A DNA stretch of 64,000 nt from Mercurialis annua (GCF_937616625.2 NC_065576.1:3226501-3290500), one strand, 5' to 3'; counted from the stretch's first letter, positions 46,345 through 60,400 are shown. Notes: generated from the letters alone by a model not told the origin. A program made the numbers and translations.

Positions 46345-46894
46345 CATGGTGTGCGGCGTCTAGAAGACGAATTAACAATTCGGAGAGCTAAAAATGAAAG
46401 GTGTGTTCGCTTGTTGGTTGCCGTAAATGAAGGTGCAGTAAATTAAATTTGTGGCCCAACTTTGTATACTTTAGGATAAAAAAGAAAAGTTGTGCGGTTG
46501 TTGGTAATGCTCTGAATGAAAGCTTAGGCATTTTTAATGATAATTTCCACTTTCCACTGTAAAGCTGTGTAGTTGAAGTGTGTTTGCTTTTAGGTGAGGG
46601 CGAGATATAATTTCTCTAAAGAAAAAAATGACTCATGTTCTTACATAATGGACTGTCTGGGCTACGGTCCGTTTGATGATTGAATTTTATGGTCTTCACC
46701 TGCTTTGGTTTTATTGTGATCTCTGAATTGGTGAGTTGGGTTCGATTAACTGACACTTTTTTTTTATCAATTAGGGAGCATAAATTAGATCAGTTAACCT
46801 TTAAATTTGGACATCGCTGCTCGTGAACTCGAATATAGATACTAAAAAATTTGATGGTTTTATTTCATCTTTTATGCTATAATTACTCTCACCT
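46345..46894. other. 3' flank of the kinase gene
   Basis: Probably the 3' UTR up to about 46600, then AT-rich sequence. No feature seen. Confidence 0.45.
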
Positions 46895-47396
46895 AAGGCT
46901 GGCAATTCCAATATGATCTGTTTATACAACATGATATGATACGAAACTAAATGAGTTTAAGTTGAGTTTATATGGGTTCCGATTATAAAATAGGTCACTC
47001 TGATTAAACTTGTCTAATCAATTTAAAACATGTTTAATTTATTTTATTAATTATGTTAATTAGTTAAATTGTTGTATATGACTAAATATACTAATATAAC
47101 TCATTAATTGCTCTTTGTAGTATAAAGAATAAGATATATAGTTGTTTATAAGGTTTGTTGTTTGACTATACTCATTTAGTTAAAAATGTTAAATGGGTTA
47201 TATTAAAATGTTAAACATGTGATTTCCTTGTGACCTTTTTTAATAAATGAGCTAGAGAGTTCGACCCATGATAAGTTGCCAAATAATATGTTTTAGATGA
47301 CATTCTAGTATGATTAATCTAACGTGTCGTGTTTGAGTTTGAAAAATCTATCTATTTTTAAACAAGTACATAACAAATTGATACGAATTGCTAGTT
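46895..47396. mobile_element. degenerate MITE-like element
   Basis: The left end AAGGCTGGCAATTCC and the right end ACGAATTGCTAGT are imperfect inverted repeats, a pattern seen in decayed plant hAT-like MITEs. No target duplication found. Confidence 0.35.
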
Positions 47397-48009
47397 ATAG
47401 CACTCCTTAAATAACATATTAAATAAAAAATAATAATTAATGTCGCTAGGGATGTGGATAAGACAATAACCGATGATCATGAGCAGCCTCGATTTATAGT
47501 ATAAATTACTTTTATTAAAATTTGTGAAATTTATTTATTATTAATCGTCAAACAATGTTATGAAATTTATTTATTTACAAATAAATATTGATTGTATTGG
47601 ATTTAAATTTTATAATACTAATCATGTGAATAAAACATAAAATTTAAATAACCATATCTTCAATTTTATTGGAATTTATCATATTTTTTTTAGGAAAAAA
47701 ATTCAGCATACTTAAATCAAAAGAAATTTACAACAAATTTAATTTTGAAATTAAAAAAAAAATATATAGATGAAATGAGACTTATTTTTACACAACCAGC
47801 ACTATGAAATAATGGGTATAGAAATGGGCCAGTTGAAGTTGGTTTCTGTAGAGAATGGACTTTCTAAAATTTTCATGACTGCATTTCAAAGTTTCAAAAA
47901 ATAAAAAAAATGAAAGAATGAAAATATAAAAGTTCGTTATATAACATACAAAAAATCTCCGACAACAAGGATTCGATCAGGTAAAGAAAAACAGAGAATA
48001 ATTAACGGA
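47397..48009 (+). other. upstream region of the SAP-domain gene
   Basis: AT-rich. GTTATATAAC near 47936-47945, about 70 bp before the ATG, is a possible TATA box. Confidence 0.4.
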
Positions 48010-51000
48010 ATGGCTGACCGGAGTCACAAACGTTCCGTTATTTGCATTTCTTCTTCTTCATCCAGCGAAGAAGAAGAACAAAACGACGACGACAGTGAAG
48101 AAAATGAAGAAGAAATCAGGTGCCAGACTTATACAGCACTTTAGTTATTAGTTAATCATATAGCCTGTGATTTTAATTTCTTTGTTTTTGATTTATGATT
48201 CGTATTGTTATTGTTATAATTTTAAATCAGCGGAGATGATGATGATGATGCAAGTAATTACACCGGAGACGGAGATGAGGCAGAATCCGATGATGATAAC
48301 TGCAGCGTATATGAAGATGATGACGATGCAAGTGATTGCACGGGAGATGATGATGATGATGACGTGGCTAAGGAAAATGACGAGTCTCTCTGCCAAAGAG
48401 TCATTTGCTTTCTCAAAGGTTCGTTTTTATTTTTCTTCTTTCATTTTATTATTGTTTTTATTATTATTAAACAATTCTGAATTATGTTTAGTAATTGTTT
48501 TGCTTAATTAACAAAAAGTAAAAAACAACTGAGTAGGTAACAATGAAAATTTATAAGTTCTAGTTTTCGACACGGTATTGTTTCAGAGGGAAAGGATTTA
48601 GAAGCATTAAGTTTACAAGATTATAAAGCATATCTCAGGAAGCATGGCCTCAGGCTAGCTGGGACTAAGTCAGTTTGTTTGAGTAGAGTTAAGGACCATT
48701 GGAGGTAATCATTATCGCTTAATTATTTACTTATTTGTACTTTTTTAATTGTATTGTCATGTTGCCTGGATGTTGATATACATTTGTTGTTGTTAGTTAT
48801 ATATCCTATAATGGAATAAATGAAATGAAACAGTGTGAATACGGTTTGTAAAAGAATTAATCCGTAGAAAAAAGAATACATGCTGAATTTTAATTGTTAT
48901 AAATGAATGGAATGTGGCTACATCTGTAGAAGATAGTTTAAGAGTCATTGAGAAGATGAAAATGTTTCATCATGTCAGTCTGTTAAAATTATGCTTTAAA
49001 GTTCTGCATCTCGAACCTTCAAATCTTGTTGCGTTTCTCTCAGCTTGGCTTGTTTCAACTGAAGGATGAATTCAAGAGAAAGAGGTGGTCTTTCGCTCTT
49101 TTTACCTGGCCGGCACAGCTAAACTATTTGAAGTTTGAAGGACCAAATTTGTGTTGTTTTGGAACAAAAGTTAAACATAGAACTTCTTTAAACTTAGAAT
49201 TTGTTGAAGTCTATTAGGAGTCGGATAAATGATATAGAAGCGGAGTTGATATTCAACTTTCAACATACAATATTATTGACTGTCCTAGTGAGTTGGTGTG
49301 GCCTTTATGTTCTTCATGGCTGCTATACGTGAATCTGATTAGGTCCTGCTATAGCAGTGAAGTTGCTGACCCAACTCAAAATGCTTTCTTAAATATAGCA
49401 CTTAGGCATTCCATTTTTGGACTTGGGAGATGGATATGTGAAGTGTCTAATTTTTCTTTTATTTTTCTTGTTCTTTTTGATGTAATGGAAAATATTGTTT
49501 CTCGTTTTCTTTGCACTTCCGTAATTAAATGTCATTTCATTTAGATTTAATACATTTCAAATGCATCACACTTGAGACTTGTGCAACTAGCCATTATGTC
49601 CACAAACTTTTTCAGAAATTTGACCGTTTTTTAGGTTTTAATGTGATTTTGCAGCATGCAATATTTGGACATTTTTGTAAACATGTATGATGTAGTATTG
49701 CTCGCTCCTCTTTATGTTTGTAGCTCTGAAGTGCGTTTTGATTATTTTAATTATGTTACATCACAGGATAAAGGATGGGAATGGGGAATCACTTTATCCT
49801 AGATCATCCTTTGTCATTAATTGTACAGGTAAAAGTCTTTCATACGTCAAATGTTTCCGTGGCAGTGAAGTTGGTGTGACGTTCTGTACTATATGATATA
49901 GGTGATGTCTGTAATGGAGATGTGGTTCTCTTCACCCAGAAAGTTTACAAGAAGTACACTGTTGTCTCTGTTTCTTGTACATTATTGTCTCTATCTTTCT
50001 TTTGTTTTAGTCAGAATCTTCAAACTCTAGTTGCTTAATCTTTCTAAAATGGATATAATTCTTTTAAACAGGTTTGATAAAGTAATAAGACATGGGAATC
50101 TACTTGGAAAAAGAACAGTAGCGGGCCGGGTTGTAAATGAAAGCTACGGTTCTGCCAAACAACAACATACATTTACAGTAAGGCTATGCATAATAATGAA
50201 ATTTTTTATTGGTCTAAATGGTTCATGCCCGAGATCTATTTCTGATAAACATTTGAGCCTATAAGTTAGACACTTACAAATTTATCTTAGTTTAGAGCAT
50301 TTCATATTAATTGCTTTTGTGGCAAAGCATGCAGTTGATCATTTGGTGATTGTGATATACAAGGTTGAAGTACTCTGGAGCAAGGGAGCAAAGAAATTGC
50401 CTCCGCTGTATCCTTTGCTTGTGAAAGGCCGTAACTTGTACAGATTAAAAACCTTTAGGCAGGTAAATAGCTTCTCTGACTTGTTACGGTGTCTTCAGTG
50501 ATAAAAATTCTGATATTAGGATTTTTATTTGTTTTCATACACTTCTTAGCGTTGGAATAATGAAGCAGAAAGACAAGAAGTCCTTGCTGAGAAACACAAA
50601 CGAGGTACAGCTGCAAGACTTGTGAGAGCAATGAAGAAATCGAAGAAAAAATTGTCGGAAACCGGACGCTCAAGTAAGTTCTGTTTTAAATTACAATCCT
50701 TTTGAATTATTAAAGAAAAAGGTTAATTACAAAATAAATTATGAACGTGTTTTGAAATTTTATTAAGAATTTTCAACTTCGACAATCTAAAGCACAAACT
50801 ACCAATTTTATGCAGTTCGAAATACCCAAAACATTTCTAGCAAAAATCGTTAATGTGGACGCTAAAATACATTTTATCATGTTACTGTTGTAGTGTCCAC
50901 ATGCTTTTTTTATCGAAAAATTGCTAGGTGTTTTGAATTGTAAAGAAATGTAGTTTTTGGTTTAAATTAGCAAAGGCTAAAGTTCGTGTTAAAATTGCAA

Positions 51001-51683
51001 ATTATCATGCTAAAGTTCGTGAATTATTTTGCAACCACCCCTTGAAGAAATTATGTCAAAGCTTATCTTTTGTATGAACAGATGTGAAGCGTCAAAAATG
51101 TTCCCATCATACAAGACCATCTCGAACGATAGAGACAGCTGAACCAGGACGAAAAAAGCATGCTTACGGGCACAAAAAGGACACGTCACAGCAACATGGA
51201 AAGGTTCACAATCATCGTCATACTGTCCCACATTCTAGACAACTGAACTTGAAGAGACATAATAAGTCAGGTACTGTTGGTTCTAACCCTACTCAGAAGC
51301 GTTTGAAAGTTCGGCATCTTGATGAGGGCAAGGACCCAGCAGCTCGTCATGCGTATGCTTACGCTCAGCAAAGTCCTTACCCACCGCAAAGAGAATATCA
51401 TAATCCAACTGTAGCATTCCACTTTTCGCATCATGACATGGGGTCCACTTCAATAATGCCTCCTTGGAGAGCTTATGCTAATACAGTTGCTATGCCTGCT
51501 TTCGAAGATCGATGGTCTAACCATATAAATGATATACACCATGACCGGTTGAATCATCCTAGCAACAACTTTGGAAGGGCAAACTCGCTCCACTTTTCTG
51601 AGTTTGGTTCCAATCACCAATCATCACGAGGAAGAGAGACGTATGCACAGAGGAAGAGAAGTTTTCAGCATTATCATAGATGA
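48010..51683 (+). CDS. SAP-domain protein, CCCH zinc finger protein 62-like, 486 aa
   Basis: Nine exons: 48010-48119, 48231-48418, 48587-48704, 49767-49828, 49902-49953, 50072-50177, 50364-50462, 50550-50673, 51082-51683; GT-AG with consistent phase. The N-terminus is Ser-rich and strongly acidic (Asp/Glu runs, residues about 10-85). A SAP-like DNA-binding helix pair follows (about 103-138: DLEALSLQDYKAYLRKHGLR). A conserved block (about 139-245) carries LYPRSSFVINCTGDVC, RTVAGRVVNESYG, AKQQHTFTVEVLWSKG and PLLVKGRNLYR. It then becomes lysine-rich and His/Arg-rich. The middle block matches plant proteins named zinc finger CCCH domain-containing protein 62. I could not see a CCCH finger in any exon, so the finger is absent here or the family name overstates it. 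A nuclear, nucleic-acid-binding role is inferred. Confidence 0.85.
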
Positions 51684-52409
51684 GACATAGTGACCTGAGA
51701 TTTGGATGCTGAGCTCGTGCCTTAATAGTGAAGGGATGTGCCATGGGCTTGTTAAATTGCGAGTACCTTGTGTCAGAACGGAGAAATTCTATAAATTCGA
51801 TGCGCGAACTTTTAACAACTTTAGTTATATTCCTCCATAAATGGTTTAGAATTCTGTTCTTGGATTATGTAAATTTTGTTTAGTGTAGACTACTTAGCAA
51901 AATGGAAATCATATTGTACTCTATAACATAAGAGTGTGGAAACAAATTACTCGATTTCAAAGCTATACAGAAAATATATAGTGTAAATTTCAAGTTTTTG
52001 AGAGGTTTTGAAGTTAATTTATTCCCTTTTTTAAGAATAAATATAGGAATATGTATTCCAATTATCTCAAATTAAGGCGATGATTGGTCGAGTAATCTTT
52101 TCTTTGAAAGAGGTAATTTTTGGAGAAAATAAAAAAATAACATAGAAAATTAAAAAAAAACTTATTTAAATAAAAAATAAATAAAAAATTTATAAAAGTA
52201 TAGTATTAATTATAAACCGATAATCGGTTAATAGCGGTCTTTAAAACTTCAAATATTAATTCTAGACCACTTGTTATAAAATTCAAATCTAAATCCAACT
52301 TGGATCGATCAACAATATTTTTAGTTCGTTTTTCCGGTTTAGGTCCGGTTTGATTGATTTTTTTTGTTCACTCTTATAGAAAACTACTAAAAAAACCTCA
52401 ACCTTTTTC
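51684..52409. other. 3' UTR and intergenic DNA
   Basis: Probable 3' UTR of the SAP gene for the first 250 bases, then AT-rich DNA. Confidence 0.45.
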
Positions 52410-52529
52410 TAATGGTCAAATTAAATCTTAAAGTATGTTTCGTCGCAAAACAAGTCCTAAAATTTTATTTAATGGTCAAATTAAATCTTTTTGTATGTTT
52501 CATTACAAAACAAGCCCTAACCTTTGAAA
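52410..52529 (+). repeat. 60-bp tandem repeat, two copies
   Basis: TAATGGTCAAATTAAATCTT begins both units (52410 and 52470), which are similar but diverged. This may be one arm of an old foldback element; no partner arm found. Confidence 0.65.
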
Positions 52530-54195
52530 CAGTTTCAAAATAAACCCCCAGCCTCTAACACTGCTAAATCAGCCAAAAAAGGGATCAACTTGGTTTCTGA
52601 ATTGATTATATTTGGCTAAATAGTCGAAATTGTCTTTATTTTTATAAATTAGTCTAATGTTTTATTTAAAAATATAATATCTTTAATATTTCATTGTACA
52701 ATTTAAAAAAAAGTAAAATTGTATTATTTTCATCAAATAAATATTAAAAAAAATTAGCAATATTTTTCTCTTTCTCAAATATTAAACGGTTATCATACAT
52801 ATTTTTATCAAATTTCGTGTTCTAAAAAGCTGCATGCATAAAAATGTCTACTCTATAAAAGTTTTTGTATAATATCATTTTTCTATTTAATTTAATTAAT
52901 GTCAATGTAAACAAATTAAGTCAATAAATACATATATAATTATTGTTATATTAACAACGAAAATTATTTTGAAAATTCAAAGTATGTGAAATTAGTAAAT
53001 ATGGTGATAAAAATTAGTAAAATTATAAAACTGTGTGGATTGATTACATATAAAAATAAGAAACTATATCAATTGTATTTTATTTTCATTTTTTTAATGT
53101 AATTATGTAAACTTATGCCTTTTTACTATTTCTTTTAAATTACGTATTTTAAACTCTAAATAAAATACATCAATACTTGCATAAATAAATTTGGGCCAAT
53201 TTTCTGCTATAAAATTAATGAATTTTTTTTAATTGCGTTTCCTTAATTTTAATATAATTTATTTATTGTTGACACTATAAATTTTCATCTTTATTAGTTA
53301 TTTTAAGTTATGTTGGCATTTCAAATCATATTCTTTATATAATTCAAACTATACTAGTATTAAATTAGATATTTTTTATTTTATTTTTTATTAAAATTAA
53401 ATATCCTATACTTTTACTTAGTTTTAACACTTTAAAAATTAATTAAAATTATTTTAGTAGATAGATGTTTACTATCATGATTTTCTAAAAATGGGAAGGA
53501 GGAGATTTTCAGACTAAATTGTTTTGGGATCCAAAATACCTTACTTTTAGAAAATAATTACAGCTGTACCCACCTTTTAAAAATAAAAATCTCATATTTT
53601 TTTATTTTTCAAATTTGCTTTTTAATTTCAAAACAATCCTTTCTAGTGTTTTTTTTGTTAGTGTTTTATGGTATATTTATAGTGTATTTATGGTAAAAAA
53701 AATGTTGGTTAATAAAAGTATTTTATAAATATTTTATGAAACTGAATACCGAATGTAATTAATAATTCATGGCCCAATTTTTTATAATTACTTTCTAAAA
53801 TAGGGTAAGTGAGGATAATTCCAATTTTTTTTAAGTTTTAAAATATGAATAACACTATTTTCAAAATAATAATGGCTATGGCAAAATAACATTTTTTATA
53901 CTGTAAAATTGCCCATTTATATAAATAAGTAAGAAATGGATTTAAATATTAATGAGCTATAAATTACAAAGTATAAACACTAAGTAACATTTTACTAGGT
54001 CATGAGTTTAATTATGTTTTTAAGCGCTTTCCTTTCTCTAATGATAAAAAAATAAATTTAAATTGGAAAAATATAATTTTATCAAAATAAAAAATATTAC
54101 TCTATTATAGTCGATTATTATTTAATATTGTTCTATATACAAAAATAGAAAAAATTAATATTATTAAAATAAAAATTATTACTCTGTTATTATCA
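52530..54195. other. AT-rich intergenic DNA, no gene seen
   Basis: No domain-bearing frame and no clear element. Confidence 0.5.
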
Positions 54196-54204
54196 ATTAT
54201 TATT

Positions 54205-54571
54205 GGCTAAACTCATTTTAAGGTCCTTAAACTTTTATTTTTTGGTTCATCAAGTCCTTCAACTTTTATTTGACTTTCTCAAATCCTTAACCTTTCATTT
54301 TTTGGTTCATCGAGTCTCTCAACTTCTATTTGACTTTTTCAAGTTCTTAAACTTTTATTTTTTTGATTCATTAGGTCCTTAAATGAAGATCCATTTAAGG
54401 ACCCAATGAACCAAAAAATAAACAATTATAAACTTAAAAAAGGCAAATAAAAGTTGAAGGACCTGATTAACTAAAAAATGAAAGTTTAAGGACCTGAAAA
54501 AATTAAATAAAAGTTAAGGGAACTAATGAATTAAAAATGTATAATCTAAGGATCTCAAAATAGATTTAGCC
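54205..54571. mobile_element. 367-bp Mutator-type foldback MITE
   Basis: 9-bp target duplication ATTATTATT at 54196-54204 and 54572-54580. The ends GGCTAAACTCATTTTAAGG and the reverse complement GGCTAAATCTATTTTGAGA. The long arms hold several AACTTTTATTTTTTGGTTCA-type internal repeats. A different family from the two copies near 38-40 kb. The TSD is low-complexity, so slightly less certain. Confidence 0.8.
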
Positions 54572-54772
54572 ATTATTATTAGGGTCGCCCAATTTGTTAA
54601 ACAATAGAAAAAGAATGTACATAAATGAAGTTGTGTCCTGAAATAGAACACGAAACGTTAGAATATCCAAGCAAACAAGGCCCCCGCTGTCCTTCTACCC
54701 ACCCCTTTACCCTGTTGTTTGACCCTTTTACAAGTCACATCCAATCTAGTAAGAGTATTCATGTCATTGAAT

Positions 54773-55556
54773 AAAGGATTATTTCGCCCCCTAAACTTAG
54801 CACGAAATATTAAAAAAAATCCAACTTTGCAAAATCTGACTTCTAAACTTGACACGAAATATCAAAAAAATTCAATTTTGCAGAATCTTATAAAAAAAAA
54901 CTCACAATTTAAAAAACCGGATCGGTTTCATCCCTCCTTCACCTTCGTTGTCGCTCACTCTCAACCCGCATTTGAAACACTCTCCATAAAAAAAATTAAA
55001 AAATATTTAAAATAGTCCTTAATATTTTTTTAAATTTTTTAAATTAGTATTTGAAGATTTAATAATTTTTTTAAAAAATATAAGAATTTTATTGCACTTT
55101 TTATCCTCTATCCACTAGATGCCATCGGCCTGCCGCTACCGACCACCACCGCCGGGAGAAAATATTCTGGTGTCAGAATTTTTTTTAAAACCATTACAGT
55201 TGATGAAGAACAACAAGTAGCAGACCCATGTTTTTTAAAAAAATTGCACTAGAATTTTTTTTTCCCGTGGCGGCAGTCGGTGGTATCCGTTGGGAAATAA
55301 AATTTCCGACATTGGGTGTCGAAGTCGACGGCAGTTACCGATGGGTGCGGCAGTCGAAATGAAGTGATATTCGATGAGAAATGAGAGGTGAATTGATCTG
55401 GTTTGCAAAGTTTAAGGGGAGGGTGATATTCCCACTTTTTTTAGAGATGTTTTTATTATAATTCATCAAGTTGTGTGATTTTATTTGATCAACTTTTACG
55501 AATTTGGACTTTTTTTTTATATTTAATGTCCAGTTTATGAGGTGAAATGATCCTTT
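54773..55556. mobile_element. MITE related to the element at 14267-14744
   Basis: The ends AAAGGATTATTTCGCCCCC and the reverse complement AAAGGATCATTTCACCTCAT share the AAAGGATCATTT start of the 14-kb element. The inside holds a GC-richer patch (55110-55160, 55265-55350) with no coding sense. No target duplication found. Confidence 0.6.
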
Positions 55557-55785
55557 GTTCGATTACATGAAAGAAAAAGGATGGACTCGTATGTTGAGCC
55601 TTGTGCTATACATGATTTTCTCATATGTGGCTCATTGGTGATAGATTTATGAAAAAACAAAAGATGTTGACTTTATTTGACATTTTTCAAAAGACGTAAT
55701 TATAATAAAAAAACGTGTAAATGTGGTGATTTATAGGGAATTAATCCGATAAAATATGGTACGTATAAGGACTCAAAAGAGAAAA

Positions 55786-56097
55786 TAAAACTCTTGTATA
55801 CAAATTTCAATGTTAAATAAATTTATAAATTATACATATTTCTCAATTTAACCACGAAATTTAAAAACATCTTAATTGTATAATAGAAGTTTTATTTTTT
55901 TCTCAATTCGATGCATATGTTGACATGACACACATTTATTAGTGTGATTTTACTAACACGAACATCATCTTTGGCAGTCACGTAATCATATCATAATCTC
56001 GTGTATCGAATTGAGAAAAAATAGAATTTTCTGCATATAATTGAGATATTTTGTTTGTGATTAAATTTAAAAAACAAATATAATATATGAGTTTTTA
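55786..56097. mobile_element. about 310-bp foldback MITE-like element
   Basis: The left part (TAAAACTCTTGTATA, CATCTTAATTGTATAATAG, TTTCTCAATTCGA) pairs with the right part (TCGAATTGAGAAAAAATAG, ATATAATTGAGATATTTTG, TATGAGTTTTTA). Superfamily unknown. Confidence 0.5.
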
Positions 56098-57499
56098 TAA
56101 TATTACCTCAATAATTAATGTATATGGGAGAGAGAAAGAGAAAGTAATTTGTGAGAGAGTTATTTTCGAAAAAAGTGTTGTATATAAGAGAGAAAAAAGA
56201 AAAAGAATCACATGAGTTGGAGATAGGGAAAATTATTCAATACAACCATTGCGTCACGTCATTCGTGAAACAAACCAATTGTGCGTTATCATATGGAATT
56301 TTTAATAATTAAAAAAATAAATAACAATCAAAAGATTTTCTATCGCAAATACTCATTGACTTATTTATAAACATGACATGGCACAACAAAACACTATGGA
56401 AATAAAAAAGACACACATAAATGGAGCTGCACTTTAATTGTTTTGGATAAAATGTGCTTCTTCGTCCTACTATTCAAAAATTAAATTTGTCTAATTTTTT
56501 TATGAAAAATTGGATTTTATCGGTTCAACTCGGATTTCATCCAATTTTTTACTTTTATATTTTTAAATCCAATTGAATCAGATAGTTGAGTAGTTTCCAT
56601 TAATCTCCCTTCGACCGGTTAGTCTGGTCTGATTTTAAAATACATATGAGATCATTACTCTTCTGAAAATTCATTCCTTTTCATTTATAACCAAAAATTC
56701 ATCACTAAATTCATCATTTTCTCTAGGTGATGTATTTTTCTAATATTTAATTATTTCAAAAGTGGTTTAAGAAATAAAAAAAATACACTCCATCAAATAT
56801 AAAAATTATATCATGTAGTTATTTAGAACAATCAATCAATCAAAGAAAGAGTCCCTATAGTACAAGTACTTCCAATTCCATAAAGGGATGATGAGAAAAA
56901 TAATGGGTAACAAAGAATTTTTTACAAATGAGTGCATCCTTCAATTGGATATGGCCAAGGAACAAAACAAAATGGTACATGTGGATGACAAAAAGCAAAA
57001 AGATGATACAAACCAAATAAAAAATATAGCTAAACATCATCAAAGTAATGCAATTTTGCTCAAAATTAACATAATCATAGCTATGGAAAGCACCAGAAAT
57101 ATTGGATATATGAACATGAGAATTAATGCATGGAGATGGGAGATGACAAACTGAAAGCAAAAGGATGGAATTTGGTGAGTATAAGAAGATAAAATATGTT
57201 TATTTAATCATAATTTGAGTCTGTTTGTTAAATACACAATAATATTCAAATTTTATCATGTAGTATATTATTATTTTTCGATCATTGTCAAATAAATTTG
57301 CAGTTTATATAAAGCTGACGTGCACGATGTTATATACGTCGGATAGACGTATATCATCACTCATGTCAGCTTCAAACTACGAATATGTTTGATAAAAGAT
57401 TGAAAAAATAATGATATTTATGATAAAATTTAAAAATTTGATATATTTAACGAACTGATCAAAATTATGAATAAATAAATATATTTTACCTCGAAAAAA
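56098..57499. other. intergenic and 3' flank of the dehydrogenase gene
   Basis: A minus-strand frame at 56855-57160 has no recognised domain or splice context and is left out. The 3' UTR of the short-chain dehydrogenase should be just left of 57500. Confidence 0.45.
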
Positions 57500-60400
57500 T
57501 TATGAGTGTGTGGAATTGGAGGGACGAAGGTCGATTTCTTGGGTCCAAGCGGTGCGGTGTTGAACATGCAAATGCCAGTAGGTTAATGCAACAGAGTCTG
57601 GGTCCATTAGTTCTACACCTCCACTTGCCCTTCTAGTAGTATGTTCTTGTTGTTGCTCCCCAGCTGACGTTCTTTGAGAGCTTGATGCCCACCTGCTAAT
57701 TTCATATTTTATTTATTTATGCATAAAATGTTTTAGACATTTAGTCTTTAATTATTTTAATTCACAATAATACAATTATTAAAATCCTTCATAGAATAAC
57801 CAATTAGTTATTATGACTAGGGTGTGTATTACATTTAAACGAACCAAGCTGATATTTTCATTTTTTTAAACCCAACTAAAACATTTATAAGGATACAAAT
57901 TATATAAATTTGAACTAAATAGTTTGAATAATTTTTTTGGTTTGATTTGACTTTTAGCCTTTGTTTGTACCAAAATTTAATTAGAATTGTCTTATTTCTA
58001 AAATCCAATAAAACTGAAAAAATAAAGTAATTTTATAATATTAAACTGAATCTTTTAATTCGAGTCGGTTAAATTATATATTGCACACCCTAAATATAGG
58101 GGAGGAATTGAGAGAGTTAGCCGGCATATTTGCATTACTTTTATATTTTTTAAAAGTTGAATTATATGACCAATGCGCTATAACTCAAATGATATTTATA
58201 AAAACTAATCAATGTTATATTAAGGTCATAGGTTTTTTTTATCGTAGGTTAATTTTTTTTTCACAGACGCTTTTTTCTTGACGGGTAAAGAAAAAGTTGA
58301 TTTACATGAGTTTAAATTTGGAGACTTATATTATTAGGAAATTTTTTTTGAGAATATCAACTTTTTGTCAAAGTTTTTCTGCAATAAGAAAATTAAAACA
58401 TTTTGGAAAATAGTGAAATCTAAAGATACTATATGGATGAATGGTAATGAATATAAATATATAGGGAATTCATGAAACAAAAAGATAATAAATAGATTCT
58501 CTATCTTTATGGTCAAGATAGCAACTATATACTAAAAAAGAAAGAAAAATTAAATATAGAAATGTTTGTAGATGAAGAAGAACAAACCTAGATGGTGGGC
58601 CCAAAACACCATCGATGATAACATGCGCAATGTGCACTCCTAGAGGCTGAAACTCCCTTGCCAAGCATTGTGATAATCCTCTCAATGCAAACTTTCCACA
58701 GCCTGGGATTAGTATACATAGGCATGAATATTAGCCTTTATATAAATTTATAAATATAAAAAATAATATAAATATGCATTTCATAGTGCATTTTATTCAT
58801 TTTAAATATTTTATTTTATCCATTTTAAAATTTATATTTTATCCATTTTTATAATATTAATAAAAAGTTAACTATAACTAAATTTATAACCTCTACATGA
58901 ACTTACAATTCTACCACGATTTATATTACAATTTTGTGAAAATGTCATAAATTTATTTATAATTTAATTCACAAATGCAACAATGTGTTTCGTATGTTGA
59001 TGTTGAATTGTTTTCATATAAAATTCTAATGACCATGCCAGCTGAAAAATACCGAATTTTAAGCAGTAACAGAAATATAAAAATGAAACAACGATAAAAA
59101 AGATTATCAATTATTAAAAGACGTACGTAATAGAACTATAAATTTATGTAAAATTTTGAATTTTTTGTAATGGAACTTATAATAAAATTTATGAAAATGT
59201 GTAAATAGAATCTTTTCAAGATTCAAACCTGGATTCAGTCAGAATTGCTTACATAATTCAGAGAAGCCAGCAATACCATTTAAAGAAGCTGAACATCCAG
59301 TAAAAAGAATAGTCCCTTTTCCTCTTTCCACCATGCCTGGAAGTACCTGCAGATTCCATTTTTGACATAAAATACCATATCTTTGTCAAAAAAATATACA
59401 AAATTAACCATACCCATCGGCATAATTTAAACCCTATCATTGCCCATCCATCAATTATTAATATCTACTAAACTTTTTAAGAAGTCATCATTTCATTTTC
59501 AACTTTAATAAATACTTTTAAAATTCTAAATTCACAATCTATTTTTACAAAAAAAAAATAGAATTTTTCATTTTTCATTATAATTTAACTAATACTAATT
59601 CACACCTTTCCATTTCAGCGATAGATAATTTAACTAATAATTATAGAGATAATATTGTTGTTGGAACGTTAGGCCGACAATTTGAATTTATTTAATATGA
59701 TACTAAAACATTTGTGATCGGAAAGTCTAGAGTTCAATCTATGACACTCATGCTTAAAACTAATGAGTTTTATCAATTAGTTATATCTCAAATGATATAA
59801 GCGTCTTAAGATCGCGAGTTCAATTCCTCACACGAGCGTCTTTTCTTAATTATAAAAAAAAAAGGTTCGGTGTACGGAAAGTGTTAAAGATAAAATATTA
59901 TTTTCCAATGAATAACTTCAAATTATAGCAGTTTAATCAGTTTACTAGCAGAATTGGAAAGAAAATGATGAGATTAAAGATATAAATAACACCTGCTGAG
60001 CACAAAGGAAAGCTCCAATGGAGGAAACAGCGAGAGATTTCTCGAACGAATCGATTCGAATATCAGTAAAATTTGTAGGACGCCAATTAGGAACCGATTG
60101 ATTAGCATTATAAACAAGAATTTCTACAAATCCAAGAGAAAGAACTCCTTCAAATGCTTCTCTTACACTTTTCGAATCCGAACAGTCTATTCTTATCGCA
60201 AATACTTGCGCCTTTTCTTCCCTCGCTATTTCTTCCGCAAATCTTGATAATCTCCCTGCCAAATTTCGAAATTTTTCGACTAATTAGCCCTAAAATTGTC
60301 GCCTAAAACAATAATTTTCTTTGATAATTGAAGACGGAGAGCGTTTGTGGTAGAAATTAAACCTACGACCTAGCAGAATGCTACTTACTGCTTATACAAG

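Noticed and set aside
48167..48511. Met-rich 114-aa frame
   Set aside because: Out-of-frame reading of the GAT repeats in exon 2 of the SAP-domain gene, which encode an Asp-rich stretch.
56855..57160. 101-aa hydrophobic minus-strand frame near the dehydrogenase gene
   Set aside because: The dehydrogenase ends at 57500 with a convincing last exon; this frame has no homology I recognise and the other strand is open too.
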